DNA of 64,000 nucleotides from JAXLXE01 sp046328115 (GTDB lineage Bacteria; Chloroflexota; UBA6077; JACCZL01), in assembly GCA_046328115.1 (NCBI GenBank), contig JAXLXE010000001.1:1302001-1366000 (forward strand), in the 5' to 3' direction. Each line of letters begins with the position of its first letter. The first letter of the stretch is position 1. Shown piece by piece: positions 1 through 8,010 of this stretch. The position numbers were made by a program, and so were the translations under genes. Under the pieces are notes generated by a model. The model was not told the origin of the DNA, made no database searches, and saw nothing but the letters and a program-made list of their open reading frames with translations.

Positions 1-16
1 CGTCCGACGGAGAATC

Positions 17-257
17 ATGAACGTGAACTACGAGCTCTGGGATACCGAGACGGGCAATCTGGTGGAGGCGCTCCCATCTGAGGCGGACGCGCTCCTGGCC
101 GCGCGCGAGCTGGTCGCGATGAACGCCGACGTGTCCCGGTGCCCTGACGCTGTTGTCGATCGGCGAACGCGGTGAGTTGGCCACGGTGGCCAGCGGCCTC
201 GAACTGGGACCCTTGATCGCAACGACGCCCGAGCGCGGCAAGCGCCACTCGAGCTGA
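17..257 (+). pseudogene. Small hypothetical protein, frameshifted
   Basis: An ATG at 17 opens a reading frame beginning MNVNYELWDTETGNLVEAL that runs to about 140 and then reaches an early stop (TGA at 173-175). From about 138 the next frame continues with protein-like sequence (LTLLSIGERGELATVA) and ends at TGA 255-257. The two halves together give a plausible protein of about 80 residues, so I read this as one gene with a single-base frameshift around 131-144. It may be a genuine lesion or a sequencing error. Function is not recognised. It sits at the edge of a decaying accessory region. Confidence 0.5.
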
Positions 258-615
258 CGCGACCCCCCGTCGCCCTCGCGCACGCGGGGGCCCATAGCCA
301 GCCGCCCATCGCTCCAATCAACCCCAGCCCCCGGCCACCCTCGTGCAAACGGGGGCCCATATCCAGCGCACCGCCGCACCGAGCTCGGCAAGCCCTCCCC
401 CGCATTCTGAGCCCGCGAAGAATCTTCCGGCGAGCAGCCCAGTCCTGAGCGCGATAGCCCCAGCCCCGCCCCGTCATGCTCGCGGAAGCGGGCATCCAGC
501 CGGCCCAACAGCGCAGCCGCCCGGGGACCATCGACCTCCCACCAGCGAGCAACGGCCGCGCGCCGTGCGCCGTGCGATCATCACCGTACCCAGCCCCGCT
601 CTGGAGCCCCCACCG
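258..615. repeat. Intergenic stretch with three REP-like palindromic units
   Basis: No convincing gene is present. Three related units lie at about 273-302, 338-366 and 472-499. Each has a C-rich arm, a short CGCG or CGTG centre, a G-rich arm and a CCAG-type end (for example ATGCTCGCGGAAGCGGGCAT within 472-499). The third resembles the widespread bacterial repeat of the form ATGCCCGCnnnnGCGGGCAT. The units share flanking CCCAGCCCC tracts, which suggests copies of one dispersed element. An open frame through this stretch is probably an artefact of low-complexity C-rich DNA. Confidence 0.45.
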
Positions 616-1215
616 ATGGAGCTAACCGAACGCGAACGCAACGCGCTTACCGCGATCCGCACCCGTCTAGACCAGCTCGCCGAGTATGTAACCTCCGCCC
701 AGCGCCCCGACGAAAAGTCCTCGCTCCTGGAATGGTATGCGTATCTGGCGGATCTCAAGACGATCCAGGGCAACACCAGCAACGACACCAGCCTCGTTGC
801 CACCCTGATGGCCCGCGACTACCTCTCCCGCGTCCTGCCGATGCAGCCATTCGACGCCGCAGCGAAGCCCCAGGGCGCCCCGGGCCTGGACATCGACGAG
901 CGAACCGTAGACGGAAAGCGCGTGATCGCCGAGATCAAGACCACCCGGCCGTACCTGGGCAAAGAGCTCGGAGTCCAGCAGAAAGCCACGTTCAAACACG
1001 ACTTCGACAAGTTGAACGCCGCGGTCAAGGGCCACCCGATCGGCCCGTTCACTGGTGCTGCGAGCCACGTGTTCGGGATCGGCGCGCTCACCGGTGGACA
1101 ACGGGCGCACAGGGTGCAACCGCGGACGGCCCATCGGGAAGCTCCAAGACGAGCGATTTCCGCCGCAGATGCCCACAAGCGTGGCCCCGTGACTGTCACA
1201 ACGGCGTCACCGTGA
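616..1215 (+). CDS. PD-(D/E)XK nuclease-like protein (putative restriction endonuclease), C-terminus abnormal
   Basis: The start is ATG 616, with a weak GGAG about 9 bases upstream; the frame is open further upstream but that part is low complexity. The product is 199 residues. Residues 1-75 are a plausible helical domain. Around residues 92-115 the sequence GLDI followed by VIAEIKTT fits the D...(D/E)xK core of the PD-(D/E)XK nuclease fold, and then a Gln/Lys-rich stretch (LGVQQKATFKHDFDKL) resembles type II restriction-like proteins. After about residue 140 the sequence turns Arg/Pro/Ala-rich and stops looking like a folded protein, so the gene may be frameshifted or truncated near 1040. 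No cognate methyltransferase is adjacent. The fold is moderately supported; the specific restriction role is inference. Confidence 0.5.
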   Translation: MELTERERNALTAIRTRLDQLAEYVTSAQRPDEKSSLLEWYAYLADLKTIQGNTSNDTSLVATLMARDYLSRVLPMQPFDAAAKPQGAPGLDIDERTVDGKRVIAEIKTTRPYLGKELGVQQKATFKHDFDKLNAAVKGHPIGPFTGAASHVFGIGALTGGQRAHRVQPRTAHREAPRRAISAADAHKRGPVTVTTASP

Positions 1216-1497
1216 CATCTCAGTCTGTTCACACTTCTGTCAACTCGCGCACTAGCTGCTGAATGGTGTGTCCAAACAGCTGTCGGCCAGTGACGTCGAA
1301 CGAGTGACCTCAACCCCGGGAGGCAGCGACGCGACACAGGGCGACGACATCCGGCGGCTGACGAAGCCGCAAACGGGCCTGGTGCCCCCGGCCGAGTCCA
1401 ACGTGCCACCCAGCCCTACCGCGTCAGTGCCACTTGAGACTCGAAACCCCCACCGGAAACGTTGTAACATTCTGACCCGCCGATACGGAGGACAACA

Positions 1498-1803
1498 ATG
1501 CAAGACTGGTCGCTCGTCGCGGCGTTTGGAGCCATCGGATCATTGGCGCATGTGTTCATCTGGTTTCGACCAGACGCCGCCCGCCGCAACCAACGTAACA
1601 CCCACCTCCTTGCCAACCTCTTTTCCGGTATCGTCACACACCTCCTGCTTGGGGCGTCAGCTAGCATTCTGATTTGGTATCTGTACTCCGACCCTGCTCC
1701 CATGTCCAGCAAACGCGACACGGCCGACTGGCTCGCCTCGCTCATCGTCGGACTTGGTGCGGCCGGTACATTCAGCGGCTGGATTCAGTTACGGGGCAAC
1801 TAG
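1498..1803 (+). CDS. Small two-to-three-helix membrane protein
   Basis: ATG 1498 follows a good ribosome site (GGAGG at 1486-1490). The 101-residue product has hydrophobic segments at about residues 7-22 (SLVAAFGAIGSLAHVFIWF), 40-62 (LFSGIVTHLLLGASASILIW) and 80-95, separated by a basic loop (RRNQRNTH). No family is recognised. It stands alone between the nuclease-like gene and another membrane protein, in a region with relics of mobile DNA. Function is unknown; the gene call rests on the ribosome site and the clean membrane topology. Confidence 0.5.
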   Translation: MQDWSLVAAFGAIGSLAHVFIWFRPDAARRNQRNTHLLANLFSGIVTHLLLGASASILIWYLYSDPAPMSSKRDTADWLASLIVGLGAAGTFSGWIQLRGN

Positions 1804-2277
1804 ACCCGGTGTGACCCCTTCTGCAGTTGCCGAAGGCCCCGTATGGCGCCACATGAACGCAACCCACCACCGGTAGCCATGTGAGGTCAGCGCGAGTTCC
1901 GCCGATTGCGCTTTCTGCCATCTTCAACACAAACACCGGCATGACGGACTACAGTCGACAAGAACAACTTCACGTTCAGGCCCGAATGATTCGCATGGAT
2001 CCGATGTGGTGAAACCGTGCGCGCAGACCGCAGAGCACCGCGCTAGGCGCTCATTTCCGTGGAAGCGGGGCGGAAGAATCATCACCGCTTCGCAACCTCT
2101 GCCGAGGGCTACGGCCGCCATCATGCTTCATCGGATGTCACACCGGCCCGCTCGACCCAAGTTAGCCACGATTCAATTGGGAGCCTTCATGCGGCTCGCA
2201 GTTCCGTGGGATCGCAACGCCAGGGCTCACAGCCAAGCACTACTGCAATCCCACGAGTCTTCGCTTCTCGCATACGT
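1804..2277. other. 474-base stretch without a supported gene
   Basis: Several short open frames overlap here but none has a ribosome site or protein-like composition. A 23-codon frame from ATG 1942 is too short to support. The stretch runs directly into the AT-richer membrane protein gene that follows. Nothing else was seen. Confidence 0.4.
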
Positions 2278-2892
2278 GTGGCTAACGTGACTTGGTTATT
2301 GGGCTACCTCGCGTACTTAGCGTTCGTTTTTGCTCTCCTCCTAACGGACTACACCGAGCAAACGCTTACGCCATACATCGGGGAGATTCCACTTGAGCGA
2401 AAGATCGGCATCGCGAGCTTCGGCGGGCTGTGGCTCAGCTATTTCTTGGTGACAGTCGCGTTCTTGGTCTTCGGGCGAGACGAATTAATTAAGAGTGTCA
2501 TGGGCCGTCTCAGGGTCATATTCTCGATATTCATGCTAGTAGGTATTATCCTAATTGAATTGGCCCATCTACATCCATTGCATCATGTAACTATTCTGCT
2601 ACTTCTTAGCGTGATCGCGACCATATTTGAGTATCAACAAGCCAGAAACTATGTCCGCGGCTTATCAAACACTTCCATCGTCCATCTAATTCGATTCTCT
2701 ATTGTAGATATCCCGCTAGTTCTGGGCCTAGCGGTGCTGGTCATTATTACCCATTCCACCAATCTGAGCCAAAATGACCAGGCTCAGATTTTCTTGGCGG
2801 GCGCCTTGGCCCTGAAGACCGGCTATTACTACGGCGCATACTCCCTACTGAACTTCATCCATTCGAACGGTTGGATCGGCCCCGGTAAGTAA
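2278..2892 (+). CDS. Six-helix membrane protein of unknown function
   Basis: The frame is open from further upstream, but the part before 2278 is not protein-like. GTG 2278 or GTG 2287 is the likely start, though neither has an obvious ribosome site. The product of about 204 residues has six hydrophobic segments (for example WLLGYLAYLAFVFALLL, FSIFMLVGIILIELAHL, HVTILLLLSVIATIF, IVDIPLVLGLAVLVII). Bases 2380-2800 are visibly richer in A/T than the core genes to the right, which suggests recent acquisition. The family is not recognised. An IS630 relic begins a few bases after the stop. Confidence 0.5.
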   Translation: MANVTWLLGYLAYLAFVFALLLTDYTEQTLTPYIGEIPLERKIGIASFGGLWLSYFLVTVAFLVFGRDELIKSVMGRLRVIFSIFMLVGIILIELAHLHPLHHVTILLLLSVIATIFEYQQARNYVRGLSNTSIVHLIRFSIVDIPLVLGLAVLVIITHSTNLSQNDQAQIFLAGALALKTGYYYGAYSLLNFIHSNGWIGPGK

Positions 2893-2897
2893 CCATG

Positions 2898-3731
2898 CGG
2901 GGGGACAACGTGGTCTCTAGCCTTCTGTGAACCTCCTTCCATGTAAGCGTACCTCCAAGGCCTCCGACGGCGGGTAGTCGACGCCGGGCGGCCTCGGCTC
3001 GAGGTAGCCGAGCTCTTCGCCGTCTCCCTGCCCACCACTAAGCGCTGGCTGCACCGCCGCCGAATCACAGGTTCGATCGACGCGCTGCGCTCACCCGCCG
3101 GCCGGCCGGTCAAGTTGGGACCCCCGCGCGCCGCGATCGTCGGTCGTCTCGAAGCGGCGCCAGACGCTACGCTGGCTCAGCATTATACCTGGTGGCTGGA
3201 GACCGCCCAGGTCGAGGTCAGGATCTCGACCATGAACCGCATCATCACCCGAGCCGGCTGGACCAGCCAAGAAAGACGATAGCCGCCTCCGAGCGCGATG
3301 AGGCAAAACGGGCTGACTGGCGGGAGCAACTCGCGACCGTCAATCCCACCCGTCTCGCGTGACCTCGTTTCCGGTGAATGCTGAAACCAACGCACATCGC
3401 GGCCACTCCCCGGGCTACAGTCCCGCGCCGCAGGGCAAGCGTGCCTGCAGCGGCCATTGTGGGGGTCAACTACCGTAAAGAAACCAGGCAAGCGATCGAA
3501 GCCCGTGGGGCGGAGTTGTGGTTCTTGCCCGCGTACTCACCCAACCTGAACCCAATCGACGACGCATTTTCGAAGCTCCTGGAACGTCTGAGACGGACCC
3601 AGCCGCAGACCGACGAAGGCGTCAGTCAAGCAACCTGGGCCGGGCTCACGACAATCACCGCCCGCGACGCGGCCGGCCAGTTCACCCACGCCGGCTATCC
3701 GGTACCGGAACATCATCAGTGAGAACCGCTG
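2898..3731 (+). mobile_element. Degenerate IS630-family element, copy 1 (pseudogene transposase)
   Basis: From 2941 the sequence parallels the better-preserved copy at 5210: an N-terminal helix-turn-helix region (VDAGRPRLEVAELFAVSLP) and, near the end, the DDE C-terminus with WFLPAYSPNLNPIDDAF (3520-3570). The would-be start is followed at once by TAA (ATGTAA; copy 2 has ATGCAA), there are further stops near 3283, and the middle carrying the first catalytic Asp is deleted or scrambled. The last bases, ending in AGAACCGCTG at 3722-3731, match the end of copy 2. The left boundary near 2898 is set by similarity to copy 2 upstream of the start and is approximate. Confidence 0.75.
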
Positions 3732-3764
3732 TACAAATGCTTCCCGCGAAGCCGGAAGAAACAC

Positions 3765-4964
3765 TCAACCGGCTCCAGAGGGAGCTCCCAAGTCGCGAGA
3801 CTCTACCCGTACCAGACTCAAGATCTCCTCAACATCTCTCCGGTCCTTCCCATCTCGTGGACCACAATTCTCTGCCTCAACAAATAGCACCATGCAATGG
3901 CCAGCACTCACGACGGCGCTTGGATAGATCAGGCCGTCGATCGCCAAGTCAAACCGGCTTCGCAGTCCATAACGAAAGTACTCCGTAACGACTTGGCTCG
4001 GAACATAGTCAAGATAGTGTTCTGCCGACTTACCGCTGTTCACAGGCCGCATTATATCCCTAACAAACTTGTGTATGAACTCGATCACATCTCTGTTGTG
4101 GCGTCGCGCTACATCATAGACGCTAGGAGCGTTTGGTAAAGATGTAAAATCCACAACACGAATATCCCGATTGAGCCTAAAGTAACCGATTGATACGGAT
4201 TTTTCCAAATCGACATTTCCACTAGAGTGAGATGCGACTTCCTGAATCGCGGTTTCTTCTTCAAGAGCACCATAGAACATCGGAATGCCCGGCGGGCTCA
4301 TTCGGCTTGGGCTCAATGCAATCGTTCGAGGTGGTGGCCCCAGTTCAGCAACGGTTCTATATTCACATCCCTTGTCTCCTATTCTGGCACGTATGATATC
4401 GGCATTCTTTCTCATAGTACTGACCAAATCTAAGGTGACAATATGTTGTCCTAGTTCGTCGAGCATATCTGCGGCTGATGTAAGTTCTGAATCGTCATCT
4501 CTATGAGATTGGAGAAAGAAGTATCTTGTTTTGTGCTTTATGAGTTCGCAAAAACCACGCCAGCTCAGTCTCAGTCGTTCTATCGTCGACAACCCCCAAG
4601 GATCTTTGACGGTCCACTGATAGTCCGCAAATTGTCCGGCAACATCACACATTAGCCTTGTATTTTCCGTGAATTCCTCTGTGTCCATAACCATGTCATA
4701 ACCGTCGCTTACTTCACCGATATATCCACCTTCCGCCGAATCATACATCAATACATTGGCGGGGTCGGTGTGGGACCAGTGAAAAGCACTTGATAAAGCG
4801 TCACATACGACACTAATGGGAGCGGCCGGCGATTTGCCACAGTATGAGCATGGTGCGTCAGTAGAGTATTTCTCTATATCGACTCTAATGAATTCTGATG
4901 TTATGCAATCAACACAAACATACTTGGAATCGTCATATCGATAGCCTTTCTCTGATTGTTCCAT
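3765..4964 (-). CDS. RES-domain protein with zinc-binding N-terminal region (HEPN/RES-NTD-like), orphan toxin candidate
   Basis: ATG 4964 is preferred because GGAAG lies 9 bases upstream; a GTG at 4988 is also in frame. The product is about 399 residues. The N-terminus carries CVDC and CSYC pairs (about residues 17-42), as in the N-terminal domain found fused to RES proteins. The C-terminal half (from about 205) has RMSPPGIPMFYGA and EEETAIQEV, which fit the RES fold. RES toxins (ParT/MbcT/Xre-RES type) degrade or modify NAD+ or transfer ADP-ribose; this activity is inferred for the present gene. No Xre antitoxin gene adjoins it. The gene is AT-richer than its surroundings and lies between two IS630 relics, consistent with horizontal transfer. 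Confidence 0.7.
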   Translation of the reverse strand: MEQSEKGYRYDDSKYVCVDCITSEFIRVDIEKYSTDAPCSYCGKSPAAPISVVCDALSSAFHWSHTDPANVLMYDSAEGGYIGEVSDGYDMVMDTEEFTENTRLMCDVAGQFADYQWTVKDPWGLSTIERLRLSWRGFCELIKHKTRYFFLQSHRDDDSELTSAADMLDELGQHIVTLDLVSTMRKNADIIRARIGDKGCEYRTVAELGPPPRTIALSPSRMSPPGIPMFYGALEEETAIQEVASHSSGNVDLEKSVSIGYFRLNRDIRVVDFTSLPNAPSVYDVARRHNRDVIEFIHKFVRDIMRPVNSGKSAEHYLDYVPSQVVTEYFRYGLRSRFDLAIDGLIYPSAVVSAGHCMVLFVEAENCGPRDGKDRRDVEEILSLVRVESRDLGAPSGAG

Positions 4965-6497
4965 CAGGATTTGCTTCCAGTAGCCCACTCGCCATGCCTC
5001 TCATCGCTGCCTGTTATCGCGCTGCACAACAGGAATGCTCACTGCAGTACATTGCTGACAACCAGTGGTAACACCGTGACTGAGAGCGCCCGTCATCTCT
5101 TGTGGCCGGACGCTGCTTCGATCAGGCAAGCCGACGTCAATCGTACCAAAGACGCGAGGCACGCCACAGCGGGTTGTCGCGTTCTTGATCCTTCTGTCAA
5201 TCTTTTCCCATGCAAGCGTACTCGCAAGACCTCCGACGGCAGGTGCTCGCCGTGCTCGACGCCGGGCGGCCTCGTCTCGAGGTGGCCAAGCTCGTCGCCG
5301 TCTCCCTGCCCGCCATCAAACGCTGGCTCCACCACCGCCGGCTAACCGGCTCGTTCAATGCTCTTCCCCCCACGCCGGCCGGCCGATCAACCTGGGCGTG
5401 TTGCGCGCTGCCATCGTCTCCAGACCCCCGGTTGCACCGGACGCCAAACTGGCTGAACATTGCGACAGCTCGTAAGAGGTCACCGACGTCGAGGTGAGCA
5501 TTTCCACCATGAGCCGCGTGATCACCGACGCCGGCTGAACCCGAAAAGAGCCGGTTGCCGCCTCCGAATGGGAAGGGGCCAAACGCGCTGCCTGGCGGGA
5601 GTGACTCGTCACGGTCGATCCCATCCGACTCGTGTGGGTGCCCGCGATGGGCGCCCATCTCGGGTACACGCCGCGCTACTGCAGAGCGCCACTCGGCCAG
5701 CGGGCCTGTGGCCGCGCGCCGCGCAACGTGGGGAGCAATCGGACGCTGATCACCTCGCTGACCGTCGCAGGAATGGGCGCGGGTGTGCTCTTCGATGAAG
5801 CGATTTGTGGCACCACGTTCATCGGCTACGTTGATCATGCACTGGCGCCTACCCTGCGGGCCGGCCAGGTCGTGGTAGCGGACAATCCGCAGGTCCACTA
5901 CCCCGCGGAATCGAAGAAAGCGATCGACGCCAGGGGAGCCGAGCGGTGGTTCCTGCCGGCGTACTCACCTGACGTAACTACTCAGCTGGCGTATGCAGCG
6001 ACCAGTGGCGAGGGACCGGAGAGCACGCGGATCGCGGCGTAGAGGTTCTGGCCCTGTTTGCGCGCGGTCTGCAGCACGCTCGTCAGAATCGCGGATGTGT
6101 GGCTGCCCCACTCTGACCGGTACCGACCGGTCACTTTGCGTTGGATCACGCTGTTGCGCAGATCGCGCTCCGATGCGTTGTTCGTCGGCTCCACGCCCTC
6201 CTGCTCCAGGAACACGAACAGCTCGGACCACAGCCGCTGGTAGCGTTGCTGCAGCCGCCGGGTCATGCCCTTACCCAGCGGTGGCCCTTTGATCAACCGT
6301 TCCGCGGCGTTGATGATCCGGACCCTGCGTCGCTGGAAGCTCTCCGGGCTGATCTGCGCGCGTTCAGCGTGCAGCCGCATCCCGCGCCCGAACACGTGCC
6401 GTAGCTCGGTCGCCCACCACGCCGCGTCCGGCTCAAGCTCCGCGGCTCGGGTCAGTTCCCGCAACTGATGCGCCAGACACAACTGCCCGGTCTTGGC

Positions 6498-8010
6498 GTA
6501 ACTACTCAGCTGGCGTATGCAGCGGCCAGTGGCGAGGGACCGGAGAGCATGCGGATCGCGGCGTAGAGATTGTGGCCCTGTTTGCGCGCGGTCTGCAGGA
6601 CGCTGGTGAGAATCGCGGAGGTCTGGCTGCCCCACTCCGACCGATACCCTCCGGTCACTTTGCGGTGGATCACGCTGTTGCGCAAGTCACGCTCGGAGGC
6701 ATTGTTGGTCGGCTCTACCCCGTCACGCTCCAAGAACACAAAGAGCTCGGACCACAACCGCTGGTAGCGTTGCTGCAGTCGCCGGGCCATGCCCTTGCCC
6801 AGCGGTGGCCCTTTGATCAACCGCTCCGCGGCGTTGACAATCCGGACCCTCCGTCGTTGGAAGCTCTCCGCACTGATCTCGCCACGCTCAGCGTGCAGCC
6901 GCATCCCGCGCCCGAACACGTGCCGCAACTCCTGCGCCCACCACGCCGCGTCCGGCTCAAGCTCCGCGGCTCGCGTCAGTTCCCGCAACTGATGTGCCAG
7001 GCACAACTGCCCGGCCTTGGCCGGTGCTCGCAGCTGCGGCGCGTAGGCATCCGATTGCCATACGTCTGGTACCGCACCGTCCAGGAAATCATTAATGACC
7101 GATCCACTCCGCGTCCGCGCGATGACGTGGTAGCTGGCGGTTGGAGTTTGGAAGTTCCAGTGCCACCAGGTGCGGCCAGCCACCCGGGCACCCGTCTCAT
7201 CCGAGCCGATCACCGGACTCGCCCGCACTGCCTCTCTGATCTCCTGGTAGCGGGTCTCACCTCGCTCGCCGAGCCGCTGCAGCACGTTGGCCACCGCCCC
7301 CTCGCTGAGCTGGATCCCGAACAGATCCCGGCATAGCTCCACCAGGCGCTCGAACGAGACGTGGTGGCGCTCGTGCAGATAGGCAATCGCGGTTTCGAGC
7401 TCCGGACCGAACGTCCGCGTCGACTCCAGACCCGCGGGATGCTCCGCCACCGTGACCAGGCCGCACTCAGTGCAGCATGCCTGGTAGACCCAGGACTCCA
7501 CGACCACCGCGCGGGCCGGAATCACGTCGATCACCTGGCTGCGACGCACCCGCCGCTGGCCCGTGGCATCGAGCGCGTGACCACAGCCACGGCACGTGGT
7601 AGCGTGGCAGCGGACCACAACGTCTGGCGGTTGGCGCAGGCGCGAGTGGCCCTGGTGACCGCGCTTGGGTCCGTGCTTGCGGGCTCGGCGCTCCGCGCGG
7701 TTGGGCTTGAAAGCAGCCGATGGTGGGAGGCTAGAGTTGTCGGGAGTGGTGGGCGGACGGGTGAGCTCGTCGATCCTGGCCTCGAGCTCAGCGACGCGAG
7801 CGGAGAGCTGGACGACGAGTGCCTCGAGCCTGGCGATGGTCTCGCGCTGGACGAGGATGATATCGACGAGCTGTTCTTTGGGGAGCGCGAGCAGTGCGGC
7901 CCGATCATCCATGCCGCCAGGGTAGCGAATCAGGTCGTCGAGCGGTGCACTTCCGTCAAGTTCGTGTCATGTCTGTGACGCCGCCCGGATGTGGGTAGGT
8001 GAGTAATTAC
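6498..8010 (-). mobile_element. IS66-family element, copy B, intact and nested in copy A
   Basis: This 1513-bp element begins GTAACTACTCAGCT at 6498. Its right end at 8010 reads inwards GTAATTACTCACCT. The 8-bp GTCTTGGC occurs immediately outside both ends (6490-6497 and 8011-8018), a perfect target duplication within the transposase gene of copy A. The single open transposase gene and matching ends suggest the element may still be active, or was active recently. Confidence 0.88.
6506..7912 (-). CDS. IS66-family transposase (intact, copy B)
   Basis: A DDE transposase for cut-and-paste or copy-out transposition of the surrounding element, 468 residues from ATG 7912 (MDDRAALLALPKEQLVDIIL). Residues 15-55 form a heptad-like coiled coil (leucine-zipper-like region of IS66 proteins). 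About 110-150 carries CRGCG and CTECG zinc-binding pairs. Catalytic residues are probably D238 (in SDETGARV), D288 (in QSDAYAPQ) and E399 (in EPTNNASERDLR). The C-terminus ends AAAYAS at the left end of the element. There are no tnpA or tnpB companions, as in single-ORF IS66 relatives. Two open frames on the opposite strand through this gene are shadows. Confidence 0.93.
   Translation of the reverse strand: MDDRAALLALPKEQLVDIILVQRETIARLEALVVQLSARVAELEARIDELTRPPTTPDNSSLPPSAAFKPNRAERRARKHGPKRGHQGHSRLRQPPDVVVRCHATTCRGCGHALDATGQRRVRRSQVIDVIPARAVVVESWVYQACCTECGLVTVAEHPAGLESTRTFGPELETAIAYLHERHHVSFERLVELCRDLFGIQLSEGAVANVLQRLGERGETRYQEIREAVRASPVIGSDETGARVAGRTWWHWNFQTPTASYHVIARTRSGSVINDFLDGAVPDVWQSDAYAPQLRAPAKAGQLCLAHQLRELTRAAELEPDAAWWAQELRHVFGRGMRLHAERGEISAESFQRRRVRIVNAAERLIKGPPLGKGMARRLQQRYQRLWSELFVFLERDGVEPTNNASERDLRNSVIHRKVTGGYRSEWGSQTSAILTSVLQTARKQGHNLYAAIRMLSGPSPLAAAYAS

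Noticed and set aside
343..615. Upstream extension of the nuclease-like frame
   Set aside because: C/P/A-rich, overlaps the REP-like units, no ribosome site; ATG 616 is a better start.
1942..2013. 23-codon frame beginning MTDYSRQEQL
   Set aside because: Too short, no ribosome site and no recognisable homology.
7361..7978. Open frame antisense to the IS66 transposase
   Set aside because: Mirror of the transposase; the same mirror frame appears on copy A, so it follows from codon bias.
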